DNA of 49,314 nt from an uncultured Clostridia bacterium (GTDB taxonomy: Bacteria > Bacillota > Clostridia > Christensenellales > Pumilibacteraceae): NCBI GenBank assembly GCA_934277845.1, contig CAKQVV010000004.1, positions 1-49,314 on the forward strand, written 5' to 3'. Each line of letters begins with the position of its first letter. Positions within the stretch are counted from its first letter, which is position 1. Position numbers and translations under genes: made by a program. Below, in pieces: positions 28,388 to 37,194 of the stretch. The notes beneath the pieces are model-generated. The model was given only the letters and a program-made list of their open reading frames with translations, did no database searches and was not told where the DNA came from.

Positions 28388-29164
28388 TCAATAGCACCCC
28401 ACCAGCCTTACAAACCCGTCGGATTCGGCTGTGAGTTTTCTCATCACCATGCCCAGCACGGTGCGCGTCGGACAGTCGAATTCGACGAAAAACCAGTAGC
28501 CGAACTCGCCGTCGCGGCTCGGACGCGATTCGAGTTTGTTGAGGTTGAGATCGAACGCCGCCAGCACCTCGAGTACTTTCAGCAGTTCGCCCGGGCGATG
28601 CGGAGTACCGAAAACGACAGCCGCTTTTTTGCCCTCGTAACGCGGCTCGCGCGCAAGAAGCACAAATCGCGTCACGTTGTTTTTGTTGTCCTCGATTTCC
28701 GATTCGAGCACGGCAAGCCCGTCGGGCGCCACTCTCGCGATCGCGGCTTCTTCTGGGGCGGACACGATTCTGAGCGCGGCGGAAGTACTTGCCACCGCTA
28801 TCACGTCGGCATTTGCGAAGTTCTCGCGAAGATACCCGTCGCACTGCGCGAGCGCCTGCGGGTGCGAGTAAATCCTTTTCACGTCGGATTTCTTTGCGCT
28901 GATTTTACCGATCAGCGAGTGAAAGATCCGTCTGTTGTATTGCTTTATTATATACGCGTTGCCGCGTTTGAGCGCGTCGAGCGTTTCGCCCACGGTGCCG
29001 CCCACGCTGTTTTCTAGCGGGACTACCGCGCGGTCGATCTCGCCGTTTTCCAGCGCTCCCACTACCGCCGCTATCGACGGAAACCCTATAAGGACGCCGT
29101 CTGTGTTTTCCGCGGCGCAAGCATAAGTATGACTGTTCTCGTCACCGAAATAACCTGTTTTCAT
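28388..29164 (-). CDS. pheA: Prephenate dehydratase
   Basis: This 258-residue enzyme turns prephenate into phenylpyruvate in phenylalanine synthesis. ENSVGGTVGETLD (51-63) and the catalytic NVTRF motif (163-167) mark the dehydratase domain; residues about 180-258 are the ACT domain with the ESRP motif (212-215) that binds phenylalanine for feedback inhibition. No chorismate mutase domain is fused. The ATG shares its A with the stop codon of the upstream Rho-like gene (TGATG), so translation is coupled; the local ribosome binding site is weak. Other aromatic genes are not nearby. Confidence 0.95.
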   Translation of the reverse strand: MKTGYFGDENSHTYACAAENTDGVLIGFPSIAAVVGALENGEIDRAVVPLENSVGGTVGETLDALKRGNAYIIKQYNRRIFHSLIGKISAKKSDVKRIYSHPQALAQCDGYLRENFANADVIAVASTSAALRIVSAPEEAAIARVAPDGLAVLESEIEDNKNNVTRFVLLAREPRYEGKKAAVVFGTPHRPGELLKVLEVLAAFDLNLNKLESRPSRDGEFGYWFFVEFDCPTRTVLGMVMRKLTAESDGFVRLVGCY

Positions 29165-30576
29165 CAACTGAATCTGCTCGATTTCATTCCCAGCGACATG
29201 CCGCCGACGAACTTTTCGTAATTGTCGTACTCGGCGACTTCGCTTGTCGCTTGTTCTGCTCCTGAACCGCGCGCGAGTTTTTTCAGCATATCGCGCGCCT
29301 TCTTTTCGGCGCCGGTAAACTTTTCCGCGGTACTGCTGTAACAATTCTCCGCGTCTATGACGTAATCGCCGTAGAACGGGCGGGAAACGATGCGAAGTTC
29401 CGCCGAAGCCGCGCGGCGCACGTCGTAATATCTGCCGTTCTTGTTGTCATAGTCGACAAACGCGATGACGGAAACGCTGCCGCGACGGTCGTACCTGCCT
29501 GCGGTCCGAACGATCGCTTTCGCCTCTTCCGCGTCTTTCGCCACATCGTCGAGATTGCCCGCGATAACGACGACGTTGACGCCGCACTCGGCACGTCTGG
29601 TCGCGTAGTCGCACATTCTTTTCATCACCGAATCCGCCTTGTCGGAAACCGTTTCGTCAACGACCACGACTCCCGGATAAATCGATCTTGCCTTTTCGGC
29701 GGTTTCGATATTTTCGCCGGGCACGCACAGCAAAACTTCGTCCACGTTTTCCATGGCATCGACGATTGCCGCAATCCGTGCCGCATATTCCGAAAAATTC
29801 GTTTTACCGGACGCGACGATCAGTTCCGCTTGTCCGAAGTTAATCGGCGCGAACGCGTCCAGACAAACCGCAAACTTGCTGCCGCCGTTTTCCGAGAAAA
29901 AGAACCTGTCGGTCGTGGCGATCTTTTCGGTATCGCGCAGCACGGCGAGGTTCTCCCTGAACTTTTCGTTCTCGATATCGATCCCGTTTATCGTGTCGAT
30001 ATAGTGCACGCAATTGAAATGCAGGTTCTTGTCGTAATAGGTTCTCGCCTTTATCACGTCGCCGTTTTTCAGTCCGAGTTCGTTGACAATCCCGCGGACT
30101 ATCGCCGCGTCGTTCATGCTCGAAGTGAATTTGTCGGCATGCAGAATCCCGCCCTCTTCGTCGCCCTCGAACGTGCCGGTAACCATATTGCCGACGACGA
30201 ACTTGCCGCGGTGATAGTTCTCCAGAATATCGAGTTCGGCTTTCTCGTTTATGCTGCCGATATTCGGATAAACGAGCAGTTCGACCTCGTCGCCGAAACA
30301 CTGCATCCCCCAGATCGTGTTCATGATCTGATTGATCAGTTCTTCTTTCGTGTACGCGCTCACCGCGTCGATACCGATACGCTTGCCGTCCTCGCGGTTC
30401 TCCGCGATAGGCTTGCTCTCGAAATAGAACCGGGCGAGTCTTCTGAACTTCGCTTCGTCCTCTTTTTTAAGACGCTTTTGTTTGCCCGCTTCGCGATCTT
30501 TGAAAATCGCTTCGATCGTGCAATCTTTGAATAATAATGTTCTGTAAGCGCATATATCAGCCGTTTTTCTTGGCAT
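29164..30576 (-). CDS. Rho-like protein with degenerate ATPase motifs
   Basis: The sequence of 470 residues aligns by eye with transcription terminator Rho. Residues about 128-205 (GTFEGDEEGGILHADKF, LGLKNGDVIKARTYYDKN, TINGIDIENEKF) match the cold-shock RNA-binding domain. Residues about 212-400 follow the hexameric ATPase core. The Walker A region reads LIVASGKTNFSEY (252-264), with three residues missing before GKT, and the Walker B region VVVIAGNLDD (336-345) has Gly where the Asp should be. It is therefore probably not an active helicase. The N-terminal 120 residues are basic and unlike standard Rho. AGAGGTG precedes the ATG; a TTGCAT-N17-TATAAT promoter lies upstream. A true rho elsewhere is expected but not seen here. 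Confidence 0.8.
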   Translation of the reverse strand: MPRKTADICAYRTLLFKDCTIEAIFKDREAGKQKRLKKEDEAKFRRLARFYFESKPIAENREDGKRIGIDAVSAYTKEELINQIMNTIWGMQCFGDEVELLVYPNIGSINEKAELDILENYHRGKFVVGNMVTGTFEGDEEGGILHADKFTSSMNDAAIVRGIVNELGLKNGDVIKARTYYDKNLHFNCVHYIDTINGIDIENEKFRENLAVLRDTEKIATTDRFFFSENGGSKFAVCLDAFAPINFGQAELIVASGKTNFSEYAARIAAIVDAMENVDEVLLCVPGENIETAEKARSIYPGVVVVDETVSDKADSVMKRMCDYATRRAECGVNVVVIAGNLDDVAKDAEEAKAIVRTAGRYDRRGSVSVIAFVDYDNKNGRYYDVRRAASAELRIVSRPFYGDYVIDAENCYSSTAEKFTGAEKKARDMLKKLARGSGAEQATSEVAEYDNYEKFVGGMSLGMKSSRFS

Positions 30577-30633
30577 CTCACACCTCTTCCCGTTCTCCGG
30601 TTAAGTTATTTCATGGTATATGATACTGTTAGA

Positions 30634-30662
30634 ATTATACACCATAATCATGAGTAATGCAA
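30634..30662 (-). promoter_or_regulatory. Promoter of the Rho-like/pheA unit
   Basis: On the minus strand TTGCAT (30657-30662), a 17-nt spacer and TATAAT (30634-30639) lie about 58 nt before the start codon. Confidence 0.7.
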
Positions 30663-30719
30663 CTTTTTATGCAGTTATTTCGGTCGTTTTTTTGCCGAAA
30701 TTTCGCGATAGAACCGATT

Positions 30720-31691
30720 TTATTGATTTTTATACAAGTTCGGGACTTTTTTAACATTTGCCGTGCGGCGCGGTCTGTCTCCTCTTGCGTAAAAAACGCC
30801 TTCCTCGTACCCTTGAATCGCGGAATCGGTTCCGGCGCGTTCGAGTCGTTTCTCGCCCCACGCGCAGTACTCGGGGTTGCGCTCGATGACGGTAAAGCGC
30901 CGCCCCAACTTTTTCGCGACCGCCGCCGTCGTGCCGCTGCCGGCGAACGGATCGAGTATGAAATCGCCGTTTCCCGACGACGCGAGCATGAGTTTCGCCA
31001 CCAGTTTTTCCGGCTTTTGCGTGGGGTGCGCGGTGTTTTCGCTCATCGACCAGTACGGCACGGTGATATCGTCCCAGAAATTCGACGGGCAGGTGTCGCG
31101 ATACTTTTCGCCGTTCTCCACGAACCAGTCCTTGGGCTCGCCGTTGTCGCGGTAGGGCGCAAGAACGCGCCGCCGTTGCTTGACTGCGGCGAGATCGAAA
31201 TAATACTCGTCGCCCACGGTGCAGAACCATACGTCCTCCATTCCGTTTTTCCAGTTGTTTTTCGCGCCTCTGCCCTTTTCCCGCTGCCAGGTGATCCGAC
31301 TGCGGATCTTAAAGTATTTTTCAAGCAACGGCGCGATCGTCACGCCGCTCATAAAGTCGCAGCAAACGTAAACGCTCGCCGTCGGTTTCAGCGCGGGGTA
31401 AAACGCGCGGATCCACTTCTCGGTAAACTCCGCGTACGCGTCTCCGTTCGTCTTGTAGAACTTTTCTCCGCCGTAATTTTTGGTAAGGTTATACGGCGGA
31501 TCGACGATCATCAGGTCGAACGCTTTTTCCGGCAGTCGCTTTGCGACTTCGAACGCGTCGCCGCAAACGATTCTGTCGGTAATGCCCGATAAATCTCCGG
31601 TCACGTCACGCGACAAAACGCAGCGACCGAAAAGTCGTTGCGTTTCTTCTTTTGTCAGCATCAGCGTTTTGTTTCTTTCCGACGCGGGCAT
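30720..31691 (-). CDS. DNA adenine/cytosine-N4 methyltransferase, beta-class order
   Basis: This 323-residue enzyme has the catalytic DPPY (64-67) in DLMIVDPPYNLTKNYGG before the SAM-binding FAGSGTT (249-255), the order seen in beta-class amino-methyltransferases. HPTQKP (222-227) is the usual motif X. DPPY suggests N6-adenine, though N4-cytosine is possible. The ATG is 3 nt after the gyrA stop, so it is the third gene of gyrB-gyrA-MTase; a second ATG at 31661 is an alternative. No restriction enzyme lies next to it, so it looks like an orphan, perhaps regulatory. Target sequence cannot be told. Confidence 0.9.
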   Translation of the reverse strand: MPASERNKTLMLTKEETQRLFGRCVLSRDVTGDLSGITDRIVCGDAFEVAKRLPEKAFDLMIVDPPYNLTKNYGGEKFYKTNGDAYAEFTEKWIRAFYPALKPTASVYVCCDFMSGVTIAPLLEKYFKIRSRITWQREKGRGAKNNWKNGMEDVWFCTVGDEYYFDLAAVKQRRRVLAPYRDNGEPKDWFVENGEKYRDTCPSNFWDDITVPYWSMSENTAHPTQKPEKLVAKLMLASSGNGDFILDPFAGSGTTAAVAKKLGRRFTVIERNPEYCAWGEKRLERAGTDSAIQGYEEGVFYARGDRPRRTANVKKVPNLYKNQ

Positions 31692-31694
31692 CGA

Positions 31695-34295
31695 CTAAAT
31701 CTCGCCGTCGTCGCCGTTATCGTTGCCGCCGCCTAAGAGTTCCCCGGACTCGCGTTCGGTAGCCGCGTCTTTCGCCGCGTCCTCTTCCGCCATTTCGGCG
31801 TTGTGGCGCTCCGCTTCCTCGATGGTCTGTTCGTCGGGTTCGGGCGGCGCGACGGCTACGCATACCACGTTGCCTTCGTTTTTCATTCTCATGATACGGA
31901 CGCCCTTGGTATTTCTCGAAATCTTGCTGATTTCTTCGGCGCGTATGCGGATAATAATGCCGTTGTCGGCGATCATCATTACGTCGTCGGTGGGGTTAAT
32001 GAGTTTCAGGTTAACCAGTTCGCCGGTGACTTCGTTGAACTTGCCGGCAAGCGTGCCTTTGCCCGCGCGCGACTGAATACGGTATTCGTCGAGGTCGCTG
32101 CGCTTGCCGTAGCCTAATTGCGACACCGTAAGTACTTCCTGATTGCTGTTCTTTTTGATAACCGCCATATCGACGACGCGTTCGCCGCTGCCTAAGCGGA
32201 TCGAGCGCACGCCCATCGAACTTCTGCCCGTGGGACGGACGGAAGCCGCCGGGAAGCGTATGCATTTGCCGCCCGAGGACGCAAGCAGAATTTCGTCGTC
32301 GTTTTCGAGAATCTGCACGGAAATAAGTTCGTCGCCCTCGTTGAGCGAGATCGCGATCTTGCCTACCTTTCTGATGGACTCGAACTCGGTGAACGCGGTG
32401 CGTTTTACCAGACCGTCGCGCGTAGCGAGCATAAGGTAACCGCTGTGGTCGCTGTTTTCCTTGACCGGGATAACGGCGTTGACTTTTTCGTCGGACGAAA
32501 GTTGCAGAAGATTTACGATCGCTCTTCCGCGCGCGGTGCGTTCCGCTTCGGGTACTTCGTAAGCCTTTATAGAGTAAACTCTGCCGTAGTTGGTGAAGAA
32601 CAGCAGGTCGTCGTGGGTGCAGGTGACGAACATGTTCTCCACGAAGTCCTCTTCTTTCGGCTTGTGCGCGGTAATGCCCGTGCCGCCGCGGTGCTGAGCC
32701 TTGTATTCGCAGACGGGCAAGCGTTTGACGTAGCCCGAGTGCGTCATGGAAATCACGACGTCCTCGCGGTCGATAAGGTCGCCGATGTCGATCTCGTCAT
32801 AGTCGATGCAGATTTCGCTGCGGCGCGGCGCGTCGTACTTTTCGCGGATCTCGCCCAGTTCCGTCTTGACGATCGCGGTGATGCGCTCGGGACGCGCGAG
32901 AATGTCCCTGAAGTCGGCGATGCGTTCTTCGATGTCTTTGAGTTCGGCTCTTATGGACTCGACTTCGAGGCTGGTGAGTCGCTGTAATCTCATCTCGAGG
33001 ATCGCTCCCGCCTGCTTGTCGGACAGCAGGAACTCCGCAATAAGTTTAGCCGAAGCCTCGTATTTGTCTTTACTTTGTTTGATAAGTTCGATCACGCGGT
33101 CGATATTCGCGAGCGCGATAACGAGTCCCTGCAAAATATGTTCTCTTTCTTCCGCCCGCGCGAGGTCGAAACGGGTTCTTCTCTCTATGACCTCTTTCTG
33201 GTGTTCGAGGTAATAGTAGAGCATTTCTTTGAGGTTAAGAATTTTCGGCTCGCCCTTTACCAGTGCCAGGAAGATAATGCCGCCGCTCGTCTGGAGATCG
33301 GTGTGTTTGTAGAGAGTATTGAGAACGACCTGCGGCTGTGCGTCGCGCTTGACGTCGACGACGATACGCATGCCGTCGCGGTCGGACTCTTCGCGAATGT
33401 CGCTGATGCCCTCGACGCGCTTGTCCTTGACGAGTTCAGCCATCGTCTTGATGAGTTCGGCTTTATTGACCTGATACGGAAGTTCGGTGACGACAATGCG
33501 GTGCTTGCCGTTCTCCGCCTCTTCTATTTCCGTTTTCGCGCGGATGATGATGCCGCCTCTGCCGGTGCGGTAAGCCTGACGGATACGGTTTCTACCCATG
33601 ATAAGACCGCCGGTCGGATAATCGGGCGCGGGGACGTATTCCATGAGTTCGTCCACCGTGATGTCGGGATTGTCGATCAGCGCGTCGACCGCGTCGATGA
33701 CTTCGCCGAGGTTATGCGGCGGGATATTCGTAGCCATGCCCACCGCGATGCCGTCCGAGCCGTTGACGAGAAGGTTCGGGAAACGACTGGGAAGCACGGT
33801 AGGCTGCATGAGCGTGTCGTCGAAGTTGGGGTACCAGTCGACCGTTTCCTTGTCGAGGTCGCGCAGCATTTCCGACGCGATTTTACTCAGGCGCGCCTCG
33901 GTGTAACGCATTGCAGCCGGGGGATCGCCGTCCACCGAACCGAAGTTGCCGTGACCGTCGACAAGCGGACAGCGGATCGAAAAGTCCTGCGCAAGGCGCA
34001 CCAACGCGCCGTAAACCGAACTGTCGCCGTGCGGGTGATATTTACCCAGACAGTCGCCGACGATACGCGCGCACTTGCGATACGGCTTGTCGGAGAACAG
34101 GTTGAGTTCGCCCATCGAGTACAGGATCCTGCGCTGAACGGGTTTCATGCCGTCGCGCACGTCCGGGATCGCGCGGGAAACGTTGACCGCCATCGCGTAG
34201 GCGATGAACGACTTTTTGATTTCGTCGTTGACTTCGACCTGAAGTACTCGCGAGTTTTTGATTTTTTCTTTTATGTTGTCGTTATTGTCAGCCAT
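31695..34295 (-). CDS. gyrA: DNA gyrase subunit A
   Basis: This 866-residue subunit cuts and rejoins DNA with Tyr131 in PPAAMRYTEAR. The quinolone region reads YHPHGDSSVYGALVRLAQ, with Ser92 at the E. coli Ser83 position and Gly96 at the Asp87 position. C-terminal beta-pinwheel blades run from about residue 510 to 820, followed by an acidic tail rich in Ala, Glu, Asp and Gly. The GyrA-box, usually QRRGGKG, here reads QHRGGTG. The gene is 22 nt after gyrB. Gyrase rather than topoisomerase IV is inferred from the gyrB neighbour and length. Confidence 0.95.
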   Translation of the reverse strand: MADNNDNIKEKIKNSRVLQVEVNDEIKKSFIAYAMAVNVSRAIPDVRDGMKPVQRRILYSMGELNLFSDKPYRKCARIVGDCLGKYHPHGDSSVYGALVRLAQDFSIRCPLVDGHGNFGSVDGDPPAAMRYTEARLSKIASEMLRDLDKETVDWYPNFDDTLMQPTVLPSRFPNLLVNGSDGIAVGMATNIPPHNLGEVIDAVDALIDNPDITVDELMEYVPAPDYPTGGLIMGRNRIRQAYRTGRGGIIIRAKTEIEEAENGKHRIVVTELPYQVNKAELIKTMAELVKDKRVEGISDIREESDRDGMRIVVDVKRDAQPQVVLNTLYKHTDLQTSGGIIFLALVKGEPKILNLKEMLYYYLEHQKEVIERRTRFDLARAEEREHILQGLVIALANIDRVIELIKQSKDKYEASAKLIAEFLLSDKQAGAILEMRLQRLTSLEVESIRAELKDIEERIADFRDILARPERITAIVKTELGEIREKYDAPRRSEICIDYDEIDIGDLIDREDVVISMTHSGYVKRLPVCEYKAQHRGGTGITAHKPKEEDFVENMFVTCTHDDLLFFTNYGRVYSIKAYEVPEAERTARGRAIVNLLQLSSDEKVNAVIPVKENSDHSGYLMLATRDGLVKRTAFTEFESIRKVGKIAISLNEGDELISVQILENDDEILLASSGGKCIRFPAASVRPTGRSSMGVRSIRLGSGERVVDMAVIKKNSNQEVLTVSQLGYGKRSDLDEYRIQSRAGKGTLAGKFNEVTGELVNLKLINPTDDVMMIADNGIIIRIRAEEISKISRNTKGVRIMRMKNEGNVVCVAVAPPEPDEQTIEEAERHNAEMAEEDAAKDAATERESGELLGGGNDNGDDGEI

Positions 34296-34317
34296 TATAG
34301 GATCTCCTCAAGGTGGC

Positions 34318-36222
34318 TTAAATGTCGAGTTCTTTTACGAGCGTCGCATTGTCCTCGATGAACTTGCGGCGAAGCTCGGGTTGTTCGCCCATGAGAATGG
34401 AGAACGTGCTGTCCGCCTCTGCGGCGTCTGCCATCGTCGCCTGCAAGAGTACGCGGCGTTCGGGATCCATGGTGGTTTCCCAAAGCTGGCTGGCGTTCAT
34501 CTCGCCCAGACCTTTGTAACGCTGGACTTCGGGTTTGCCGAGTCGCTCGGACGCGGCGCGGAGTTCTTCGTCGGTATAGCAGTACTCCACAGTCTTGCCC
34601 TTGGTGCATTTATAAAGCGGCGGTTGCGCGATATAGACGTGACCGCGCTCGATAAGCGGGCGCATAAAGCGGAAAAAGAACGTGAGCAGCAATATTCTGA
34701 TGTGCGAGCCGTCGACGTCGGCATCGGTCATGCAGATTATCTTGTCATAGCGGAGTTTGCTTTCGTCGAACTCTTCGTCGATGCCGCAGCCGAACGCCGT
34801 GATCATCGCGCGGATTTCGGCGTTTTCCATGATTCTCGTCAGTCTTGCTTTCTCGACGTTGAGGATCTTGCCGCGAAGGGGAAGTATCGCCTGGAACCTG
34901 CGATCTCTGCCCTGCTTTGCCGTGCCGCCCGCGCTGTCGCCCTCGACGAGGTAGATTTCGCAGTGGCTTGCGTCCTTATCGGTACAGTCGGCGAGTTTAC
35001 CGGGCAACGTCGTCGATTCGAGTATGCCCTTGCGCCGCGTGGATTCTCTCGCCGCCCTCGCCGCGTCGCGCGCTTTTTGCGCCGTGACCGTTTTCATTAT
35101 CAGGTCTTTGGCTTCTTTCGGATTCTCTTCGAGATAAGTCCCCAAGCCCTCGGTAAGCGCTTTTTCGACTATTCCGCGCATTTCCGAGTTGCCCAGTTTC
35201 GTCTTGGTCTGTCCCTCGAACTGCGGCTCTTCGAGTTTGACGGAAACGATCGCGGTCAAGCCTTCGCGGACGTCCTCGCCTGTGAGTTTGAAATCTTCCT
35301 TGACGAGTTTTTCGGCGTGAGCATAGTCGTTGAGCACGCGGGTGAGCGCGTTCTTAAAGCCGACCAGGTGCGTGCCGCCTTCTTCCGTGTTTATGTTGTT
35401 CGCATAAGAGTACATGACTTCGTTGTAACTGTCGTTGTACTGCATCGCGATCTCGACGGACGAAGTTTTGTATTCCTTTTCGATATACAGCGACCTGGGA
35501 AACAGCGTTTCTTTCGCGCGGTTGAGGTAGTCTACGAAATCCAGTATGCCGCCTTCGTAATGAAAAGTTTCGTTCTTTTCCTGCCCGGGGCGATTGTCGA
35601 TAAGGTTGATTTTCAGTCCCTTGTTAAGGTAAGCGACTTCGCGAAGGCGCGTGCGCACCGTGTCGTAATTGAACTCGGTGGTTTCAAAGATTTCGGCATC
35701 CGGATAGAACGTGACTTTCGTGCCCGTTTCGGCGGTTTCTCCCACGGGCGTAAGTTCGCGCATGGGAACGCCGCGCATATAACGCTGACGCCAGATCCTG
35801 CCGTTTTTTCTGACCTCGACTTCCAGCCATTCGGACAGCGCGTTGACGACGGAAAGTCCCACGCCGTGAAGTCCGCCCGACACCTTGTATCCTCCGCCGC
35901 CGAACTTTCCGCCGGCGTGAAGTTTGGTAAGCACGACCTGCACCGCGGAAACGCCCTCTTTGGGGTGAATATCGATAGGTATGCCTCTGCCGTTATCGGT
36001 GACGGCGACCGCGCCTTCGCGCGTGATCTCCACGGTGATGGTGTCGCAATAGCCTGCGAGCGATTCGTCGACCGAGTTGTCGACTATCTCGACGATAAGG
36101 TGGTGAAGCCCCCTCTCGTCCGTCGAGCCGATGTACATACCGGGACGCTTGCGGACGGGTTCCAGTCCTTCGAGTACCTGAATTTCGCTTGAGTCGTAAT
36201 TGTTATCGATTTTATCAGACAT
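34318..36222 (-). CDS. gyrB: DNA gyrase subunit B
   Basis: This 634-residue ATPase subunit of gyrase has the GHKL ATP site (VEIVDNSVDESLAGYCDTI, NGRGIPIDIHPK, GGGGYKVSGGLHGVG), the transducer, and the TOPRIM domain with EGDSAGGTAKQGRDRRFQAILPLRGKILNVEKA and the DADVDGSHIRILLLTFF metal motif. GGGAG lies about 7 nt before the ATG. It is followed by gyrA and a DNA methyltransferase on one transcript. An extended -10 promoter is at 36266-36274. Length and motifs match the family. Confidence 0.97.
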   Translation of the reverse strand: MSDKIDNNYDSSEIQVLEGLEPVRKRPGMYIGSTDERGLHHLIVEIVDNSVDESLAGYCDTITVEITREGAVAVTDNGRGIPIDIHPKEGVSAVQVVLTKLHAGGKFGGGGYKVSGGLHGVGLSVVNALSEWLEVEVRKNGRIWRQRYMRGVPMRELTPVGETAETGTKVTFYPDAEIFETTEFNYDTVRTRLREVAYLNKGLKINLIDNRPGQEKNETFHYEGGILDFVDYLNRAKETLFPRSLYIEKEYKTSSVEIAMQYNDSYNEVMYSYANNINTEEGGTHLVGFKNALTRVLNDYAHAEKLVKEDFKLTGEDVREGLTAIVSVKLEEPQFEGQTKTKLGNSEMRGIVEKALTEGLGTYLEENPKEAKDLIMKTVTAQKARDAARAARESTRRKGILESTTLPGKLADCTDKDASHCEIYLVEGDSAGGTAKQGRDRRFQAILPLRGKILNVEKARLTRIMENAEIRAMITAFGCGIDEEFDESKLRYDKIICMTDADVDGSHIRILLLTFFFRFMRPLIERGHVYIAQPPLYKCTKGKTVEYCYTDEELRAASERLGKPEVQRYKGLGEMNASQLWETTMDPERRVLLQATMADAAEADSTFSILMGEQPELRRKFIEDNATLVKELDI

Positions 36223-36265
36223 AATTATCTCCCGATTTTCGGCTTTATCGAATTGCCTTGCTATA

Positions 36266-36274
36266 ACTATACCA
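36266..36274 (-). promoter_or_regulatory. Extended -10 promoter of gyrB
   Basis: On the minus strand TGG-TATAGT (36266-36274) is an extended -10 box about 45 nt before the start codon; no good -35 box is visible at the normal distance. Confidence 0.5.
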
Positions 36275-36366
36275 CGATTTCGCGAAAAAGAAAAGCATTT
36301 TAGCGCGTTTACGGGATTAAAAAACTACTTTATTTTTATAAGCATCGTTTTTAAGGCTCAAAATTG

Positions 36367-36399
36367 CCCCTAGAACGCGCGAAAAACGTTTCCTAGGGG
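36367..36399. other. Imperfect hairpin with CCCCTAG/CTAGGGG arms
   Basis: CCCCTAG (36367-36373) and CTAGGGG (36393-36399) pair, extended by AACG (36374-36377) with CGTT (36387-36390) across a 2-nt bulge. It lies between the divergent gyrB and membrane-protein genes and has no T-tract on either side, so it is more likely a binding site or leader structure than a terminator. Confidence 0.5.
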
Positions 36400-36429
36400 T
36401 ATGTATGCGGATTTTGCGACGCCGCCTGT

Positions 36430-36496
36430 GTCGGACAACGTCGGATAAGCCGGAAAAACGTCGGATTATACGATAATGCGAATTCGTATCGCCGGA
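36430..36496 (+). repeat. Helically phased G(T/C)CGGA repeats upstream of a promoter
   Basis: The hexamer GTCGGA or GCCGGA occurs at 36430, 36440, 36449, 36460 and 36491, roughly every 10 bp, ending just before the -35 box of the promoter at 36511-36539. Phasing on one helix face suggests cooperative binding by a regulator. Confidence 0.55.
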
Positions 36497-36510
36497 AAGC
36501 GTTTTTCCGC

Positions 36511-36539
36511 TTGCGTTACGCGAAATTTTATGATATACT
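36511..36539 (+). promoter_or_regulatory. Promoter of the four-helix membrane protein
   Basis: TTGCGT (36511-36516), a 17-nt spacer and TATACT (36534-36539) precede the gene. The AGGAGG ribosome site lies before ATG 36576. The remaining 353 nt of this divergent gap hold the gyrB promoter, the hairpin and the phased repeats; I see no other gene. Confidence 0.7.
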
Positions 36540-36575
36540 TATAGAACTAACTTGCCTATATGAGGAGGTAAAACC

Positions 36576-37094
36576 ATGGCAAAGAAAAAAGCAAACAAGC
36601 AAATCAACACGATCGTCGCGTTTGTTGCGGCAGTACTCGGACTGGCGGCGATATGCATGATGTTCCTGCCCGCGGTGGGCGTCAAGGACAGCGAAACGAC
36701 CTACACCGGCATGCAGGTCGCGTTCGGCTACACCGAAGTTACCAAATTGCCCATTATCGGTACGGAAATCAAAGCGACGATTTTCAACTTCTCGTTTATG
36801 AACATGCTCACCTACATACTCGCACTCGCAGGCGTTGTGTTCTCCGTCCTTGCGGCGCTCGGCAAGGGAAGTAAGTTCGCAAACTTCATCGCTGCTGCGG
36901 CATTCGGCGTAGCGGGCGTGTTCTTCTTCCTCACCGTGCAGTACTCGATCCCCAACGAAGATTTACAGAAGTTGTTCACTTTCATCGGCAGCGACATTAA
37001 AGCCAGCCTTACTCTCGCTTACGGCGCGATCGTGGGCGGCGTTCTCTCCCTCGTCGCGGCTCTAGCCAACCTTGCCAAACTCGTTATTAAGTAA
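36576..37094 (+). CDS. Small integral membrane protein, four membrane segments
   Basis: This 172-residue protein has a basic start (MAKKKANKQ) and four hydrophobic segments: about 11-32, 70-92, 99-118 and 146-170. Between the first two lies an extracellular loop with TYTGMQVAFGYTEVTKLPIIG. I do not recognise a named family. AGGAGG precedes the ATG by 7 nt, a good promoter lies upstream and a terminator follows, so it is a real monocistronic gene. Its promoter has phased repeats, pointing to regulated expression. Function unknown. Confidence 0.8.
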   Translation: MAKKKANKQINTIVAFVAAVLGLAAICMMFLPAVGVKDSETTYTGMQVAFGYTEVTKLPIIGTEIKATIFNFSFMNMLTYILALAGVVFSVLAALGKGSKFANFIAAAAFGVAGVFFFLTVQYSIPNEDLQKLFTFIGSDIKASLTLAYGAIVGGVLSLVAALANLAKLVIK

Positions 37095-37139
37095 GGTTTC
37101 GGGGAAGCAGGAAACAATCGGAAAAAAGTAAATACTAAA

Positions 37140-37177
37140 AAACGGGTGCTCGCGATTATCACGGGCGCTCGTTTTTT
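37140..37177 (+). terminator. Terminator after the membrane-protein gene
   Basis: Arms 37142-37152 and 37162-37172 pair over 11 positions with G-U wobbles and are followed by TTTTTT. Confidence 0.75.
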
Positions 37178-37194
37178 ATGCGGATTGATTAGTC

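Noticed and set aside
36223..36575. Replication origin next to gyrB
   Set aside because: No cluster of TTATCCACA-type DnaA boxes and no dnaA or dnaN gene is present.
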